Shown: positions 48,501-60,904, counted from the first letter of the stretch. The stretch is 64,000 bases of DNA from Hymenopellis radicata (GCA_015501595.1 JADNRX010000045.1:124001-188000), one strand, 5' to 3'. Numbers and translations are program-made. The notes: generated from the sequence alone by a model not told the origin.

Positions 48501-51029
48501 CCGATAACCGCACAAAGGTTGATCCACAATCATGCAGCGACGTTTCCTAGCACGCTGGTACAAGATCTTGTTAGTTTGTTTAGTATGTATTTGAACTAGA
48601 CTGCAGTAATGTAAGCTTCCGAGGGCCCGAGCTGCTCCAATAAAGCTCGCATTGTGGCGCTTGAATTGAGATGTCGGTGATACTGTTTCCAGAGTACAGC
48701 GTCATCTGCATAGCGGGTCGAACAGTAGCCCAAGGGGAATAACTTCATAGCTACCAGGAGAAGAAGAAGCATTGTACTAACGGAAGCTTCCATTCTCCGG
48801 CCCAGCTGTAGCCTGTTCCTACGAATCCGAGTCCGAATCGCGCTAATTCCTTGAGATGTTGTCTAGATTATTTGACATCGGATGCCCAACCACATGTCGC
48901 TGAAAACGTAGTGCATATGCGTTCTCCCGTTGAAACAGTCAGGATTGGTAGAAATGATCACGAGCTCGCCACAACCCATCAGAGTTGGGTAGTTAGTTCA
49001 ACATAGTAACAGAAAGAAGATGCCTAAGTCTCCAGCCCAGGTACAGTCTGAGGATATGTTTGAGAGACTCAGGATGCCAGTCAGTTTAATGTCCCAATTC
49101 GTACAGCAGAGATGTGATGAAAATGCGAGTTGGATTCCAGATCAGTAAAAAGCACCAGTCGTGAAGTATAGTACGACAGAAAAACCCCGTACCTGCAAAG
49201 ATACAAGAAGTAGTAGCCATAGACGAATTGTTGGACGAGGAGTAACTTGAAGGAGTCCAGTCAGAACCGGGGTGCTTCTGTGTGAGTGCCGCACTAACGC
49301 CAGCATGAGACAGCCTTAGAAATTTTCGTTGTACGATTGTAGTGAAATTCATCAGTTGTAGTGGGGGCAGTTCGTGACGCGTGCGCCAGAGAGCTGGATA
49401 GAGAGAAGCAAGTGCTGGTAGCGACAAATAGGATCAAACACTCCCTCCCTCCGATCGTCATTCAACCTTGAAAGGACCCACCATATGGACTCGTCTTCCG
49501 CCTTTGAGACTTCCGGCTACTTATTCCTACTCCGAGTCTCTCTCTTTTACTCTGGCGTACCTCAATGATAATTACCTCGGTCGCTTCTGCTGCACCTGTA
49601 TTCGAGCAACTTATGGGCTTCCTTCTCGACCATGCTTGACATGGATTGATTTATTATTACCGTATGTCTACAGCGTCCGCACCGCTTGCAGCTCTCATGA
49701 CCAGCCATCTATACCCTGGTCGTACGGCACATTTCCTGTGGTTTCACACTCTGCGCCAATTACACAACAGTTCACAGATGCGACAGGCGGGTCCTATCAC
49801 ACCAGATGGCCAGCCAGAGCGAAATAAATGACGCTCCGAAAAGAGAGACGTCCTTACTGCTGTCTGCGTCGGTTTTGTGTGATTATCGTGGCAAAAACGT
49901 TCCGTGGCACTACTACGTACGTGACTTCTTATTAATGTCAATGCAATTGAAACTCATACTTGATCGCGACTTGGACACGTATTTGGCCCCGACGTATCCT
50001 TTTACACTCCATATTGATGAAAAGCCGCACATCCTCCATTACAGAACACTAGCCGAAGCAGGCTACATCAGCTTCAGGATCAGGCATGGTATCAACGGGT
50101 AAGCCTAAGACGGCGGACGGCGGATCAGCGATGGCGGAGGTCGAAACGCAGATGACTACTATACAGAAGGCAGTCGGACCGTGGATCTGATGAACTAAGT
50201 GTGTGGCGCACGCATCCTGTCATGGACACCATCCGTTTGAACACGTCCGACCAATGCATCGTTCATGATGAGACGGTGTACAGATTTTTTATCAGACCGA
50301 TGTCACGGTGCTCATCGCCATGATACCACGATGCTCTTGCACGAAAGGTATAATCAGATTCAGTCGAGACCGAGAACACACACGGGAGCGTCTCAGATGT
50401 TGAAATGGAGTTATGCGCCACAAGGACTCTCATTATAGCTGCAAACGGTAGATGGCATGAATCGATGGAACAAAGCCACAGATGCACGATCAGAACCAGC
50501 CAGAGAGACGCCTAAGAGGCGCAGTAGAGCCATGTGGGACAGAGTACGCAGTGGTGCACGCACGGGTGCACTACCTACATGATTGAGGCGACGGGCGCGG
50601 AAGACGAACGATATTGATTTCGGATAACAATCCGCCTGAGTGCTCCAGATCTTGCCTTCGAGCAGCTGTCAGCACAACTTCCTACTCAGTATAACTCGAG
50701 ATCTCCAAAGAGTTACTTACCGCCACCTTCGTGTTGAACACGTCTTCACGCCGCTACCGATACTGCGATGCGGGACTGACGTGAGTGCCCAGAAATGATT
50801 CGGCAGCGTATGGATTAGACGCAAGAAGTGTCAAGCAAACCTATTCGGGGATGAGGATTTTAGAACAAGATCGGACAAAACTCTGTATAGTGAAATTGCG
50901 CACAGAAGCACTTAGTTAGGAACATCGATAGCCTCGGATCATCTGACGCCAATTATTCTACTCGACTTGGGAGGATAATGAAGCCTGAGCCTCCGTGCAG
51001 TAAACTGTAACGGTATTAACGAATACGGT
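42518..51029. other. Gene-poor stretch
   Basis: No gene can be supported over about 8.5 kb. An ATG microsatellite lies at about 43034-43053. Isolated protein-like frames are at 43.75-44.1 kb (minus; DIAAQAERMGKFWGYDESGR) and 48.60-48.79 kb (minus; hydrophobic start MEASVSTMLLLLLVAM, 65 codons, possibly a small secreted protein), neither recognisable. Confidence 0.4.
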
Positions 51030-53838
51030 AGCGCGGTATGACCTGAAAAGATTAGAGGTCATGTGCAAGGTGGACGTACAGACAAATGAAAGGTGAAGCA
51101 GGACAGAACAAAGTGATTTCATTAGTTACGCCAGAAGGGAGGGAGACCACTACTCGATTCCGCCACGAACACGATGCCTCGCTTCGGGCGGGTCCGATCC
51201 CCATTGATTCTGTTCTGGTGCTCAACAGTCAGACAACTTGCGGTTGGGGGCATCAATAGGCGCGCAATCTAGTAAATTGCTAAGTGAGACGACGAGGAAC
51301 CGTCTTGCAGGGCAAAGAAAGGAGGCTGAAAATTTCTCCGTCTTGCCTTGTTTCTCGCTTCGCAAAAATGGAGCGTGTCAAGTCCTCCTCATGACGTTTA
51401 TCGAGGAACAGTAACATAATTGGAACGGCGAGGACGAAAGCGGCGGTTGTATGGGCCGGCCGTTATACCATAAGCGATGATTGTGGTCCTGAAGACGGGT
51501 AAGTTTGAATGATGGTTCCATAAAGCTGCGATAAAGGAACCGGGCTTACACAGACATAACCTGACCAATGAGCGGCAACATGAGAGGCCGAACATAGTCA
51601 CACCGTTTGTAAGCATATTCTTGCATCGAGAAGAAGGCAACGCAGCCACTGAACACTGGGGCTACTTTTGTGGAACACGTTCAATAGCATGTCCGGAAAG
51701 GGATCTTGAAAAGGACATACCTTTTGATCGCGCCAGTGATCTACAGGATTCATGACGGATCCGAGTCGCGGTGCCTTTTTGTCGGTCGTGGCCAAACTCC
51801 ATTCAGCTCACCAATGTCGAGAACGATGAAAATCAACACGAGCAATAAAGAGAATTTGATATCGTCTTGAATATTGCTAGTTGTGAGGTAACGCGGGAAC
51901 CTTCCTTTCGGCAGTTTCCTGTGGAGGATTGGAATGAATGTATTCAAGAGAATATCTGCGAGTCGTCATGAAGAACATCATCCTGATGAAGGTAGAACTC
52001 CAGTCGAACATTTCAGCATGGCGTAGAAGGCGATACCGGACGGAGCCTATTGGGGTCGTATACTAATCCCACTGTGGGATATCACTTTTTAAAAGTTGCC
52101 ACGCGTCGAACACTGTTACTGACAGTCTCCAGTTCGATAATGATTGATCAAACTGTTGAAGCAAGTATCAATGACGGCAAACACCTAGATCCAGAGCTCA
52201 GAAACAGAGTTCAGCACAGAAACATGGCCTACACACGCGGTCGTCAATATATCCGGCCAGTCAGGCGTTACCCAGGGATTGAACGTGGAAACAGAGAGGG
52301 AGCGCGTTATTTACCACTGTTGATGTTGCATTGTACCCGTCAACAAACCCCGATTTGGTAGCACCGCCTCTCTTTTCATTACAATGTACTCTACGGATAT
52401 CATGAATGAAGCTGGGGTCCCTGGCATATTTCGCTGCATGCACAGCAGCGTTTGGCCCACTCCTCGCCCTGCCTTTTTCGCGGCAGTTACCCGAAGCTTT
52501 CCCTGGGACAATAGGATACTGATTCGACGATTAATATTCGGCAATCTGCACGAACAAAGGCTAACACCACCCAACTAGCGGCGGTTCCTGTCGACCCATC
52601 TCGTGGTTCTTTCCTTTGTCTTAACTTGGTATCAATTCTTCATACCAATAAAGCAACTCACGTAGATGCGTGCGTCACTCGCTTCACATGTGCTAACGCA
52701 AGCGCCTCCATATCTATAAGGTTCGCAACTTCCCTTGTTCGGAGATATTCATGCTGTTGCTGTCGATTAATACAGGTCTCCGTGTGTTGCAAGTACCCGT
52801 CAAGGAAGGTTCAAATGTAAGGGGATTTATCACGATCCTGCTCCCATCATTCTACATCTATTCGGACTGATAGGTTCGGCTGTCTTCAATGGGTGCCCTT
52901 TAGTGACTGTCTGCGATCCGCCTAAAACTTCCAGCTCCGTCGAACTCGGGGTGAGACTGATGTACGAAATTCCCTTGTTCTCTGCCGCGGAGCTCGAAAA
53001 TGGTGCCAGAGGGGATATCAGAGAAGGACTAGGTTAACTTGACCCGGTCGATGTGATGGTGGACGCTGCCTGCGTGGGGATGAAGTCGGGTACTGCGTTG
53101 GTTCTGCGGCGGTTCAAGCGTTTGAGCTCGGAGTACGTTATTGCTGCATCTTACATATCCGTGCTGAGACCTGATGATGTTTCCCTTCTTGGAACCTGGC
53201 AGCCTGAAATGTTCAATTTTGCATTGGCAATGGCTGATTAATGAATACGGGCTGGCATCATGCCCACACCTTCGATGTGAGCGACCATACCCATATGAAG
53301 TGATGCTTCAGAGCCCCACATCTTCTACGCGGTCTGCGTATCTGTTTAAACGTTCGCTCGGGGGCAATGCCCACCTCGAGGCAGCTAATGACAGCGGATT
53401 GAATTCATTTTTCAGGCGTAATCAAGCTTCGCATTACAGCAATTCACCCGCATCCTCCAACGTCGAAAGGACGAGAGGCAACCGCTCATGTACAGCCTCG
53501 ACTGATAAACCGGGAGTCGTATCTTTCTGGCGATAGTCTACATAGCCCACTTAGCGCATATTGAAGAAGCCTAGTTCACCGAGAGTCTCGGGCATTCGCT
53601 TCCACGAGCAACACCATCCGGCCGAAGTCTGATCAACGTCGGCGCACGTACGATTCGGACTCTTATTGGAGAATCGGAGGGCGGGGAATTGACGACACAC
53701 CTTTTTTCGCAACTTCCGAGTGGATCGCTTAGCGCTGAAGTTTTTCGTAAGTGCGTTTGAGTTGTTAGTGCTGGTCGGTCCTTCACGCTACCATCAGCCG
53801 TCTACAATATCACCGATGTTCTTTGATATAAGGCTGCT
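51030..53838 (-). repeat. Inverted segmental duplication, right arm
   Basis: This is the reverse-complement partner of 24570-27515, about 23.5 kb away. The best-preserved part is 52300-53000. It carries the same frames on its plus strand (for example LPFFAAATRSF-like as PAFFAAVTRSF, then WDNRILIRRLIFGNLHEQRL). In this arm a one-base change leaves the terminal frame out of register (SAAELENGARGDIREGLG instead of SAAELEKVPEGISEKD), so at least this arm is not an intact gene. Confidence 0.8.
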
Positions 53839-54620
53839 TTAGATGTAGGTTTGCAGCCTGTCGGACATCATTCTGCTTCAGTCACCTCCTAATTAAAGTT
53901 CTCATTATGAATTACAGTAATCCCCACCTCCAAGACTTCCGTCACGAACAATATCCCCACGTCAATAGTGCGCCTTCTCTCTTCCATTCCGTCTTTAACT
54001 TGGTTACAAATTCGGCAGTTGGATTGGTCTTCTCTTACTGCATGTGGAGCGCCACTGTGACCCCGAAGGCCGTGTTGTCCGTCTACTGGTTGGGCTTCAT
54101 CATCTTCTGAATACCGTCAATGTAACATCGAACGGCTTTTCAAAATGCTCGGCTTAATGCCGACGACAGCCTCATGTACGGCGGATCGGAGTAGCCCTCA
54201 CTCGAGCTCTGCGTCCTGGTGAAAAGGATCTTTGACAAGCTAGCAATGCAGTTGTGGTCTCTGCACCCGGCGCGTCGTATGATTTGAAGACGAGGCGCAG
54301 TTGTTCTTATTTTCGGTATAACTCGTACTTAATGCATGCTCTCATCAGTATTTGCTGTAGGATGGTCGACAGGGCTGGCCTCACCCCCACATGTGTATGG
54401 ATTGATACTTACCGTCACTCATGATCTCAGAAGTGAGCGCCACACTTCTTTCACTCTGCGGAACTCGGTCCGCATTCTTGGGGTTAGGGTTTAAGGGGAC
54501 ATGGGAATTTGAAACAATTTTGCGATCTCTTTTTAGACCGTTACCGCCATTCGTTCCGTATGTTCTACGCTTTTCTGGCCCTTGGCCCCCAAGCTCTGAC
54601 TGAGTCTTTCCTAGCGTCAA
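53839..54620. other. Intergenic
   Basis: Between the right duplication arm and the second F-box gene; no exon chain. The last part is the presumed promoter of the F-box gene. Confidence 0.45.
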
Positions 54621-56270
54621 ATGTCCTGTCAATCATGCGGTTTTGACGGAAAGGAGACTCGGATCGCATCGCTTGCCTTCCCACCCACGCTTGTTGCACG
54701 CATCGAGGATCTGCTTCGCTGCAATGAATATCCGTTTGGCCCAGAGAGGGGGGATCTAGAACACATCGTTCGCACCGGGCGCGAGTCATCCAAGGCCCTC
54801 ACCGAAAGGATCGCTGTGATGCAAAAGACCTTGGACACGTTCAAAGCGGATGTAGGCGTCGTTGATTCGCTCGTCAAGCGAATCGCTCCTATTCTGCATC
54901 CAGTTCGCGGTGTCCCTCGGGAGATCCTGTCGGAAATTTTCATCGCGTTGGCGCAAGCTACGCCGGTGCCCGCGTATGAGGAGCTTCGCCAAGGAACTTT
55001 CGAGGATAGCTTGCTGAAAACGCACCCGGCGTGGGTTGTCTCAAAAGTCTCATCTGAATGGAGGCGCGCTGCGTTGGCGACGCCCCAGCTTTGGACGCAG
55101 GTCGCTTTGTCCTTCGATGAGTACCCCAACAGCATGTCGGCGACATTTCTCCTCGACCGCTATCTCTCGCGTTCTGCCAACCGGCCGTTGTCGGTATACA
55201 TTTTCGGCTCTATGGACGATACATTAGAGTCCAGTCGGGCCTTCCCTACTCTCCTCTTGACATGCCACCGATGGAAGTCGGTCAACATATCCATCCCGGT
55301 CAAAGGGTACCGCCTCTTTGACTCCTCGCCTAGTCCGTTCAGAGTCTTGCAGGAGGTTCTGGTTGATTTCCAAGACGCGCATTTGCACCTCACTGGAAGT
55401 CCCATCATGGCTTTTGGGGACGCCCCCGCGCTTCGTTCTATTGTCACCGGAGACGTATCTGCGTTTGCCACTCGCTTTGGCCTCCCCGCAAAACAGATTC
55501 TGCACTACCATGCCCTTGGGGGTGGTGCATTGTATACGAACAATAGTATGAATCTTCACGTAGTTCAGCACCTCTCGTCCTCCCTCAGATCAGCGCAAAT
55601 CACGCTTGGGGCAGAAGAACCCGCCACACTGTCTTCCTTTACTGCGCCAGAGTTGAGGACACTGAAACTTCGTGGTCCCGGCCAGGCTATCCAGGACTTT
55701 TGCGGCAAACTCGCTGTCCCGGCCCTGGAGACCTACCACTTCTTTTCAAACGATAAACTTTCTGCAGTCATTTCTCCTTTGGCAGGATCATCGCTCATCA
55801 TGCTGCATGGTCAGTCTGTGGTAGACGTGTCCGTGACGATGCACGCTGGAGACGTGGAGGACGTAATTGCGTTGAAGAAAATGCTCGGCGAGCTGAGCGG
55901 TCTGAAGAGATTGGAGATCTACTTTGAAGGGTGCGACATTTCGGGTGCATGTACCGAGTTGATTACGACGAAGGAGAGGCCAGTGGTTCCGTCATTGGAG
56001 GTGCTTCGTTTCGCATGCAAGTATATCCATGCAGACGACGCAGCTATTTCCCTAACGGAGACGTTCACTGACATGCTCACGTCTCGCCGCTCTGGCATAG
56101 AAGGCGTGCAGGAGTTAAAATCTTTAATCGTGGACTATGCGAGTGGGGTCATGCGTGACGAGGTCTGGGAAGCGTTTGAAGCATTCCGACTTAACGGGTT
56201 AGATGGCCAGATACGCTTCGAACCGAGTCCCGAGTTGGTGATAGAACATTCGGACGACCATATCGCATAG
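54621..56270 (+). CDS. F-box-like protein, single exon
   Basis: An uninterrupted frame of 549 codons. A Cys-containing N-terminus (MSCQSCGFDGKETR) leads into a helix (MQKTLDTFKADVGVVDSLVK), then the F-box-like core IAPILHPVRGVPREILSEIF and VSKVSSEWRRAALATPQLWT, followed by LSFDEYPNSMSATFLLDRYL. The remaining 350 residues are leucine-rich with irregular repeats, as in Agaricomycete F-box families. The order VP-EIL-EIF, then C/SxWRxxALATPxLW, is the usual family layout. The protein probably bridges Skp1 to a substrate in an SCF ubiquitin ligase; the target is unknown. It is a paralogue of the gene at 8.5 kb but intact. The start at 54621 is the first ATG of the open frame. Confidence 0.9.
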   Translation: MSCQSCGFDGKETRIASLAFPPTLVARIEDLLRCNEYPFGPERGDLEHIVRTGRESSKALTERIAVMQKTLDTFKADVGVVDSLVKRIAPILHPVRGVPREILSEIFIALAQATPVPAYEELRQGTFEDSLLKTHPAWVVSKVSSEWRRAALATPQLWTQVALSFDEYPNSMSATFLLDRYLSRSANRPLSVYIFGSMDDTLESSRAFPTLLLTCHRWKSVNISIPVKGYRLFDSSPSPFRVLQEVLVDFQDAHLHLTGSPIMAFGDAPALRSIVTGDVSAFATRFGLPAKQILHYHALGGGALYTNNSMNLHVVQHLSSSLRSAQITLGAEEPATLSSFTAPELRTLKLRGPGQAIQDFCGKLAVPALETYHFFSNDKLSAVISPLAGSSLIMLHGQSVVDVSVTMHAGDVEDVIALKKMLGELSGLKRLEIYFEGCDISGACTELITTKERPVVPSLEVLRFACKYIHADDAAISLTETFTDMLTSRRSGIEGVQELKSLIVDYASGVMRDEVWEAFEAFRLNGLDGQIRFEPSPELVIEHSDDHIA

Positions 56271-56594
56271 GAGTCGTTCGGCCAACCTGTACTTCTAGAC
56301 ATCCCTCAAATCTTATGTTCAGAGTTTCAAGTGGCTTCCTGTATATGCTTGAGCTCGGCCTACATTCGTGCAATCGGTAGCAAGAAGGCACATCCTGCTT
56401 TCTACCATCCGTCAACATCTATATGTTGTATACCTTTGGGGCGACCCCTTCGAACAGCTTAATCCACCGAATCATGACGGAGGTTCAACAGTCTATTCCC
56501 ATCGCTTGGCTAGGGAACATGGGGTGATTACGATCATCTCGGTTTCGCCCTTCTACGCGACTATCCGCGCCTCCTACAGGTTACGCCATCCAAT

Positions 56595-56945
56595 GATAGA
56601 TTCAAGATGCCAGAGCCAAGATACAGCGCCGTGAAGAGGTCACACCTTTTGATGTCGGATATGAGACGCCAGAGGAGCGCGACGTTAAACCTGACGACCC
56701 ACGCCGAATGAGAAGGGATAATAAGATGTTGAACTTTACATAGAGGAGCACAAGGAATGGTCCACCGCGAACGCCAAAGGGCCGGAAGTCGCCTCAGAGG
56801 CGGCGAGCGACAATGCCCCTGCGAAAGCGGAAGCAGGAACAGCGAAGTGGGCATCAACTCCTGAGTCGGTAGAGGAGCACGCCGCAAAATACGGGTGCGC
56901 AACCCCTTCCAATCGGCCGACGCCTCAAAATCCGCCCCCAAGTAT
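56595..56945 (+). pseudogene. Broken gene fragment with one-base shift
   Basis: One plus-strand frame reads AKIQRREEVTPFDVGYETPE, ERDVKPDDPRRMRRDNKMLN and then stops. Shifting one base at a three-T run (56735-56737) continues it as YIEEHKEWSTANAKGPEVAS and an Ala/Glu-rich tail ending at a GTATGT donor-like site at about 56943. The continuity across the shift suggests an exon that lost one T. No start or downstream exon was found. Family unknown. Confidence 0.4.
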
Positions 56946-57491
56946 GTATACTTTCATTTCTTGTTGTTTATGCTGTCACATTGCTATGCATTGTACTTAC
57001 TCCATGTTCAATATTCTTTGACGATATTCATGTAGTACCAGTGTCCGTAGTGGCAAATCGATATTGATGCATTTCTTCAGTCCATTAGGTCCCAGTCTTT
57101 GCAGAAAATCTCTCCTAGATGTTTAAAATGTATAAAGTTCGAACTGTGGCGTACACTTCCAGAAACTTGTCGGGGACATGTCGACTTTTCGTCGAAGTTT
57201 CCTTGATTGCGGTGTATTAAGTCTCGGGCTCGACGACCATTACAATATGCTGCTGATAACCAATTCAAGTCTCCCAACCGTGTTACAAACAGCTATGCAA
57301 GGCAAATACAGGTATGCAAAACACAAAAACAGCAAAAATTAACTAGACACAGCAAAGGCTGGATGTCATGCGCGGCATATACAAAAAAGTGGTATCCGAA
57401 ATGAATGCATCTTCGTCTAGGTAAGTGTCCATAAGAAAACAGAGTCCTTCAAGTCCGATAATCACAAATCACCAAACCCAACAGAACGCGC

Positions 57492-58841
57492 TCATGCGGG
57501 GGTGACGCTCCATCCGTCCACAGTGGTCTTCCCATCGGGAGACGGACCAGTCGCAGTGTTCGCGGAAGCCGGGAGCCCGTCCACGGAGGAGGAGGAGTTG
57601 GACACATCAGTCGCACCCGCACCCGACGCAGAGGCAGTGGACGACGCCAAAATGCTCGAAGCCTGTTCTGGCGAGATCGTCTCGGTAGAGGTGGTCGCTC
57701 CTCCGCTTCCAGATCCGCTGCTCACAGACGCGCCGCGCGCGAGCTGACCGAGCATCTGGCTCTGAGTATCAATGAAGGCGATCGTAGGACCCGCGATCTG
57801 CTTGTTCGTCGCGCGGTCCCGGACATTGTTGATCAGCGGCTGACCGTCGGACGTGACCCAGATGGCGACGGGGCCGTCAATGCCATCAGGCACAATGCAC
57901 TGCGATAGAGGGAGCGCAATGGAGAAGGGTGCGCCGCCGACCATCATTTGCAGAATAGTTGCTTAAAAGGAGATTAGTCGGTTTTGATGAACCGCCACAA
58001 AAAATGAAACGCACATCATCGGGACAGTTCCGTTGAGGGCGGCGGACGAGAACGTGAGGAGTGTGCCGGAGCCGACGGATCCGGTATTGGTTACGGAGAG
58101 TGTGGGTTGGCTGTAGAGGATAACGCATGTTAGTTACACATTCATCAGTCGAGTTGCCGATCATTATTGGCTCACCTGGGATACCAAGATCACAAGCACC
58201 TGAGAAGAAGGGGGCAGCAACAGCGAGGACATCAGAGGGCGTGAAGGGGATATCAAAGGCTTGAGGGATGGCGCTTCCTGTACCGGAAAGGACGTTTAGG
58301 ATGGTCTGGTGGCGAGCTTCAATCGTCAAGATGGATCCGGCGGCGTCGAGGAGCACAGGATCCGTCAGGAGGGTTGCACCACCGAGGTAGGCAGCGACAC
58401 CGACGTTCTCCACTACACGGGCGGTCGCGGCCATCGTTGCAACATCACCCAAAGCGGCATCAAAGTTGAAGGAACATGATGTGACGGGCTCCTCTCCAAA
58501 CGACTTCAAGGCAGCCTGGAGGGCTGTCGAGTGCGTCTGCTCATCCGACTGAATAACTTTGAACAGCTCTGCAGGAATAAGCGCAGACGTGAATCCAGCG
58601 GCAGTGAAATCAGAGTCCTGGAATTTCGACAATGCGGTCGAGTAAAAGCTCGCTTCGAGCTGCTCCAGGACATCAGCGAACTCTAAAATCGATGTTAGAA
58701 AAAGCTTTCAAGATATAGGCTATAACACGCACTGAAAACCAAGATATCGCTGGCTCCGCGCTTTCCATATATCCGGGCCGGGGCACCATAAGCAGCAAGA
58801 GGCGCTGCTGCCAGAGCGAAGATGCTTGTCGAATAACGCAT
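57492..58841 (-). CDS. Rds1-like secreted protein with ferritin-like fold
   Basis: Four minus-strand exons are visible: 58733-58841, 58176-58682, 58015-58110 and 57492-57961. The first encodes a signal peptide (MRYSTSIFALAAAPLAAYGA) and a KR site. The second holds the ferritin-like helical core: FADVLEQLEASFYSTALSKF, VIQSDEQTHSTALQAALKSF, then LTIEARHQTILNVLSG, with conserved Glu and His. The third gives TLSVTNTGSVGSG; the fourth gives MMVGGAPFSIALPLSQCIVP and a Ser/Thr/Ala-rich tail likely O-glycosylated. This is the Rds1 / stress-response family, extracellular and induced in yeast by glucose, nitrogen or cAMP depletion. Exon 3 is out of register with both neighbours: a base seems missing in a GGG run at 58104-58106 and the exon 3/4 junction is off by one. 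I still call it a gene with probable sequence errors or recent decay. Confidence 0.8.
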
Positions 58842-60052
58842 TTTATACAGTATATGTAGTGTTAAGTCTGCTGTCAAAGGGAGGCCTGCTTAAAAGAACG
58901 TGTGGCTGGAAGAGAGTCTTCGAGCAACAAAAAGACCAGGGGTGCAGCCGGGCAGACCCAATAAAATGAATGAATGACTAGGTTCTAGTGAGCCTCTGAA
59001 GACGAAGTGTGGGGAGACGAAGGACTTACAAAGTGGGGAGAAGAACGAAACGGAAGGGAGTGGGGAACGTGAAAAGGTGGGAAAGACATTGATGGAATGA
59101 GATACGGCTTTTGTATTGGTTGCGTGGGGGGCGTCCCGATGTGTTGGAACGTCCATATTTTCTCCCTGCCTTGATTGGTCTCGGCGAGATCGGTCCTGAT
59201 GCAAAAATCTGACAGAAATCATTCATCACCATAGCGACACACACTACACGCAAAGGCGTACATTCTCGAGAGACGCGTTTACGCGGAAATGGCTTAGCCC
59301 GACTAGACTGGAATGCTCACCCAGCTGTCCTAGCTGAAAAGGGGAGTTTTGGAAGGCTAGGAGCGCTTCCGGCCATATCATATTAGGAGAAAATGAACGC
59401 GATCAGCCTCCTCGCTGACAAGGCACGAGCATCCAATAAGCTGGATCCTGTCCATAAGAGTGGATCCGGACGGGCTCAGATGGGATTGGTTCCGCTGAGC
59501 ACCAATCATCAGGACATCAGCTCCTGGACCAAAGCACACAACTCAATCAACGGCGGGGAGGTCGGTCATTGCTCGGGCGAACGTCATACGGTTATCGCGG
59601 TGTAACCTGGTGTAAGTACCACTGCGCGATAGGTCACTCAATAACGTACACACAGTACTGAGAACGATGTCCAAGCCAAGTCGAAGCACACATACCGTAT
59701 GTCTGAATAGACTGATCGATGCGATCTCCCATCACTGTTTCGCGTAGTGTGACTGTTGGCAGCCGGAGGGGTTCTTGTTAAATCCTGTTTCAGAGCATGA
59801 GGATGGATAGCTTGTTAAGCGTTGATACATACGAAGCGCTGATCAAAAATGATGCGCATATTAGCCGACATCGGACCAGTGATGACACGTCGGCGTCGCG
59901 CATCTGTAGGTTATGAGAGCATGCAACCCAAGGATATGGCGATCCCGGAGATGGACTAGTCGCCTCTGGTCGTAAAGAGACTAGACTTGGTTTGGGCTGT
60001 TCACACAATAACGAGAACCTTTACTTGTCTACTTACTTGATGTCGCTTACCT
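58842..60052. other. Intergenic
   Basis: Upstream of the Rds1-like gene, then featureless. No gene supported. Confidence 0.45.
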
Positions 60053-60904
60053 TTGAGAAGAATCGTGGTATGTGAGATCTTTTCTACTCTGACAGTGAGG
60101 GAAAAGAATTTCCTTGCGTATAGCAAGGATTCTCCATCCCATAGGAAAAGGAAAGGCGACATGCCGAAGGGTCTGCTGACCTTCGCCAGAAACGTGCCGA
60201 ATCAACCTCAGTTATCACAACGTCGGAAGACTGTCATGCCGAGGGGTCTGCTGACCTTCGCCGAAAAAAAAGTGCCGAATCAACCCGACATAACGGAGCT
60301 GTTCAGAAGACCACCCAACCACCACCATCGGTCGCAACGAAATATGCAGTTCTTCGATGGCAGTCCATGGAATCTTTTCTCCAGCATTTTTCCAACAACT
60401 GTCTTGCCGCTTTTTTACAGCAATCTGGCGTCCCGTCACAGCTCAGGATGCCAATATATCGTCCGCATCTGTACAATATTGTTCGTTGGCAGCCGCCAGA
60501 ATTACAGCAACATGCTAAAATGTACGCCATCAAGGCTGCCGGCATCATACCTACCTTTCTCGATGGCACCAAGGTCGCCGTTGGTATTTGGGAATTTGCC
60601 ACCAGAGTTTGCATATGTTCTGTCTCTGATTCAGTATGAGGGTGCGTCTCCGTATGATATATTCTGCGCCGGATTAAACGGTCTCGTCAGGCATGGTAAT
60701 TCCATTTGGCTAGGACCGTATGTTTCGACCGCATCGCCACTACTTTCCCCACATCACGGAATCTCCCAGAATGCTTGCTCTGTTTTGCACGACTCTTTCA
60801 CCCGAAGTCATCGACAGCCAAGTCTTGGCATCGACTCTGAAAACGAATTGGGGACCGTTGATCGCGCCGACCTTGTTCGGGCGTTCGTAGGACTACTCGT
60901 CTAA
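60053..60904 (+). CDS. Doubtful open frame with in-frame 25-residue tandem repeat
   Basis: A 283-codon frame contains a 75-bp tandem duplication (60161-60235 and 60236 to about 60310) encoding MPKGLLTFARNVPNQPQ and MPRGLLTFAEKKVPNQP. The spacing is an exact multiple of three, so the frame survives. The remainder does not look like a known domain, and an alternative frame at 60.37-60.64 kb (MYAIKAAGIIPTFLDGTKVA) is equally protein-like. It may be a relic in which coding frames alternate through indels. Confidence 0.25.
   Translation: MRRIVVCEIFSTLTVREKNFLAYSKDSPSHRKRKGDMPKGLLTFARNVPNQPQLSQRRKTVMPRGLLTFAEKKVPNQPDITELFRRPPNHHHRSQRNMQFFDGSPWNLFSSIFPTTVLPLFYSNLASRHSSGCQYIVRICTILFVGSRQNYSNMLKCTPSRLPASYLPFSMAPRSPLVFGNLPPEFAYVLSLIQYEGASPYDIFCAGLNGLVRHGNSIWLGPYVSTASPLLSPHHGISQNACSVLHDSFTRSHRQPSLGIDSENELGTVDRADLVRAFVGLLV

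Noticed and set aside
48596..48793. RYADDAVLW resembling the YADD motif of reverse transcriptases
   Set aside because: It lies in a 65-codon frame with a hydrophobic start. None of the other reverse-transcriptase blocks lie nearby on either strand.
60303..60614. Cys-rich minus-strand frame as a small secreted protein
   Set aside because: No signal peptide in the right place; the Cys codons arise as complements of Gln/Ala codons of the plus-strand frames.
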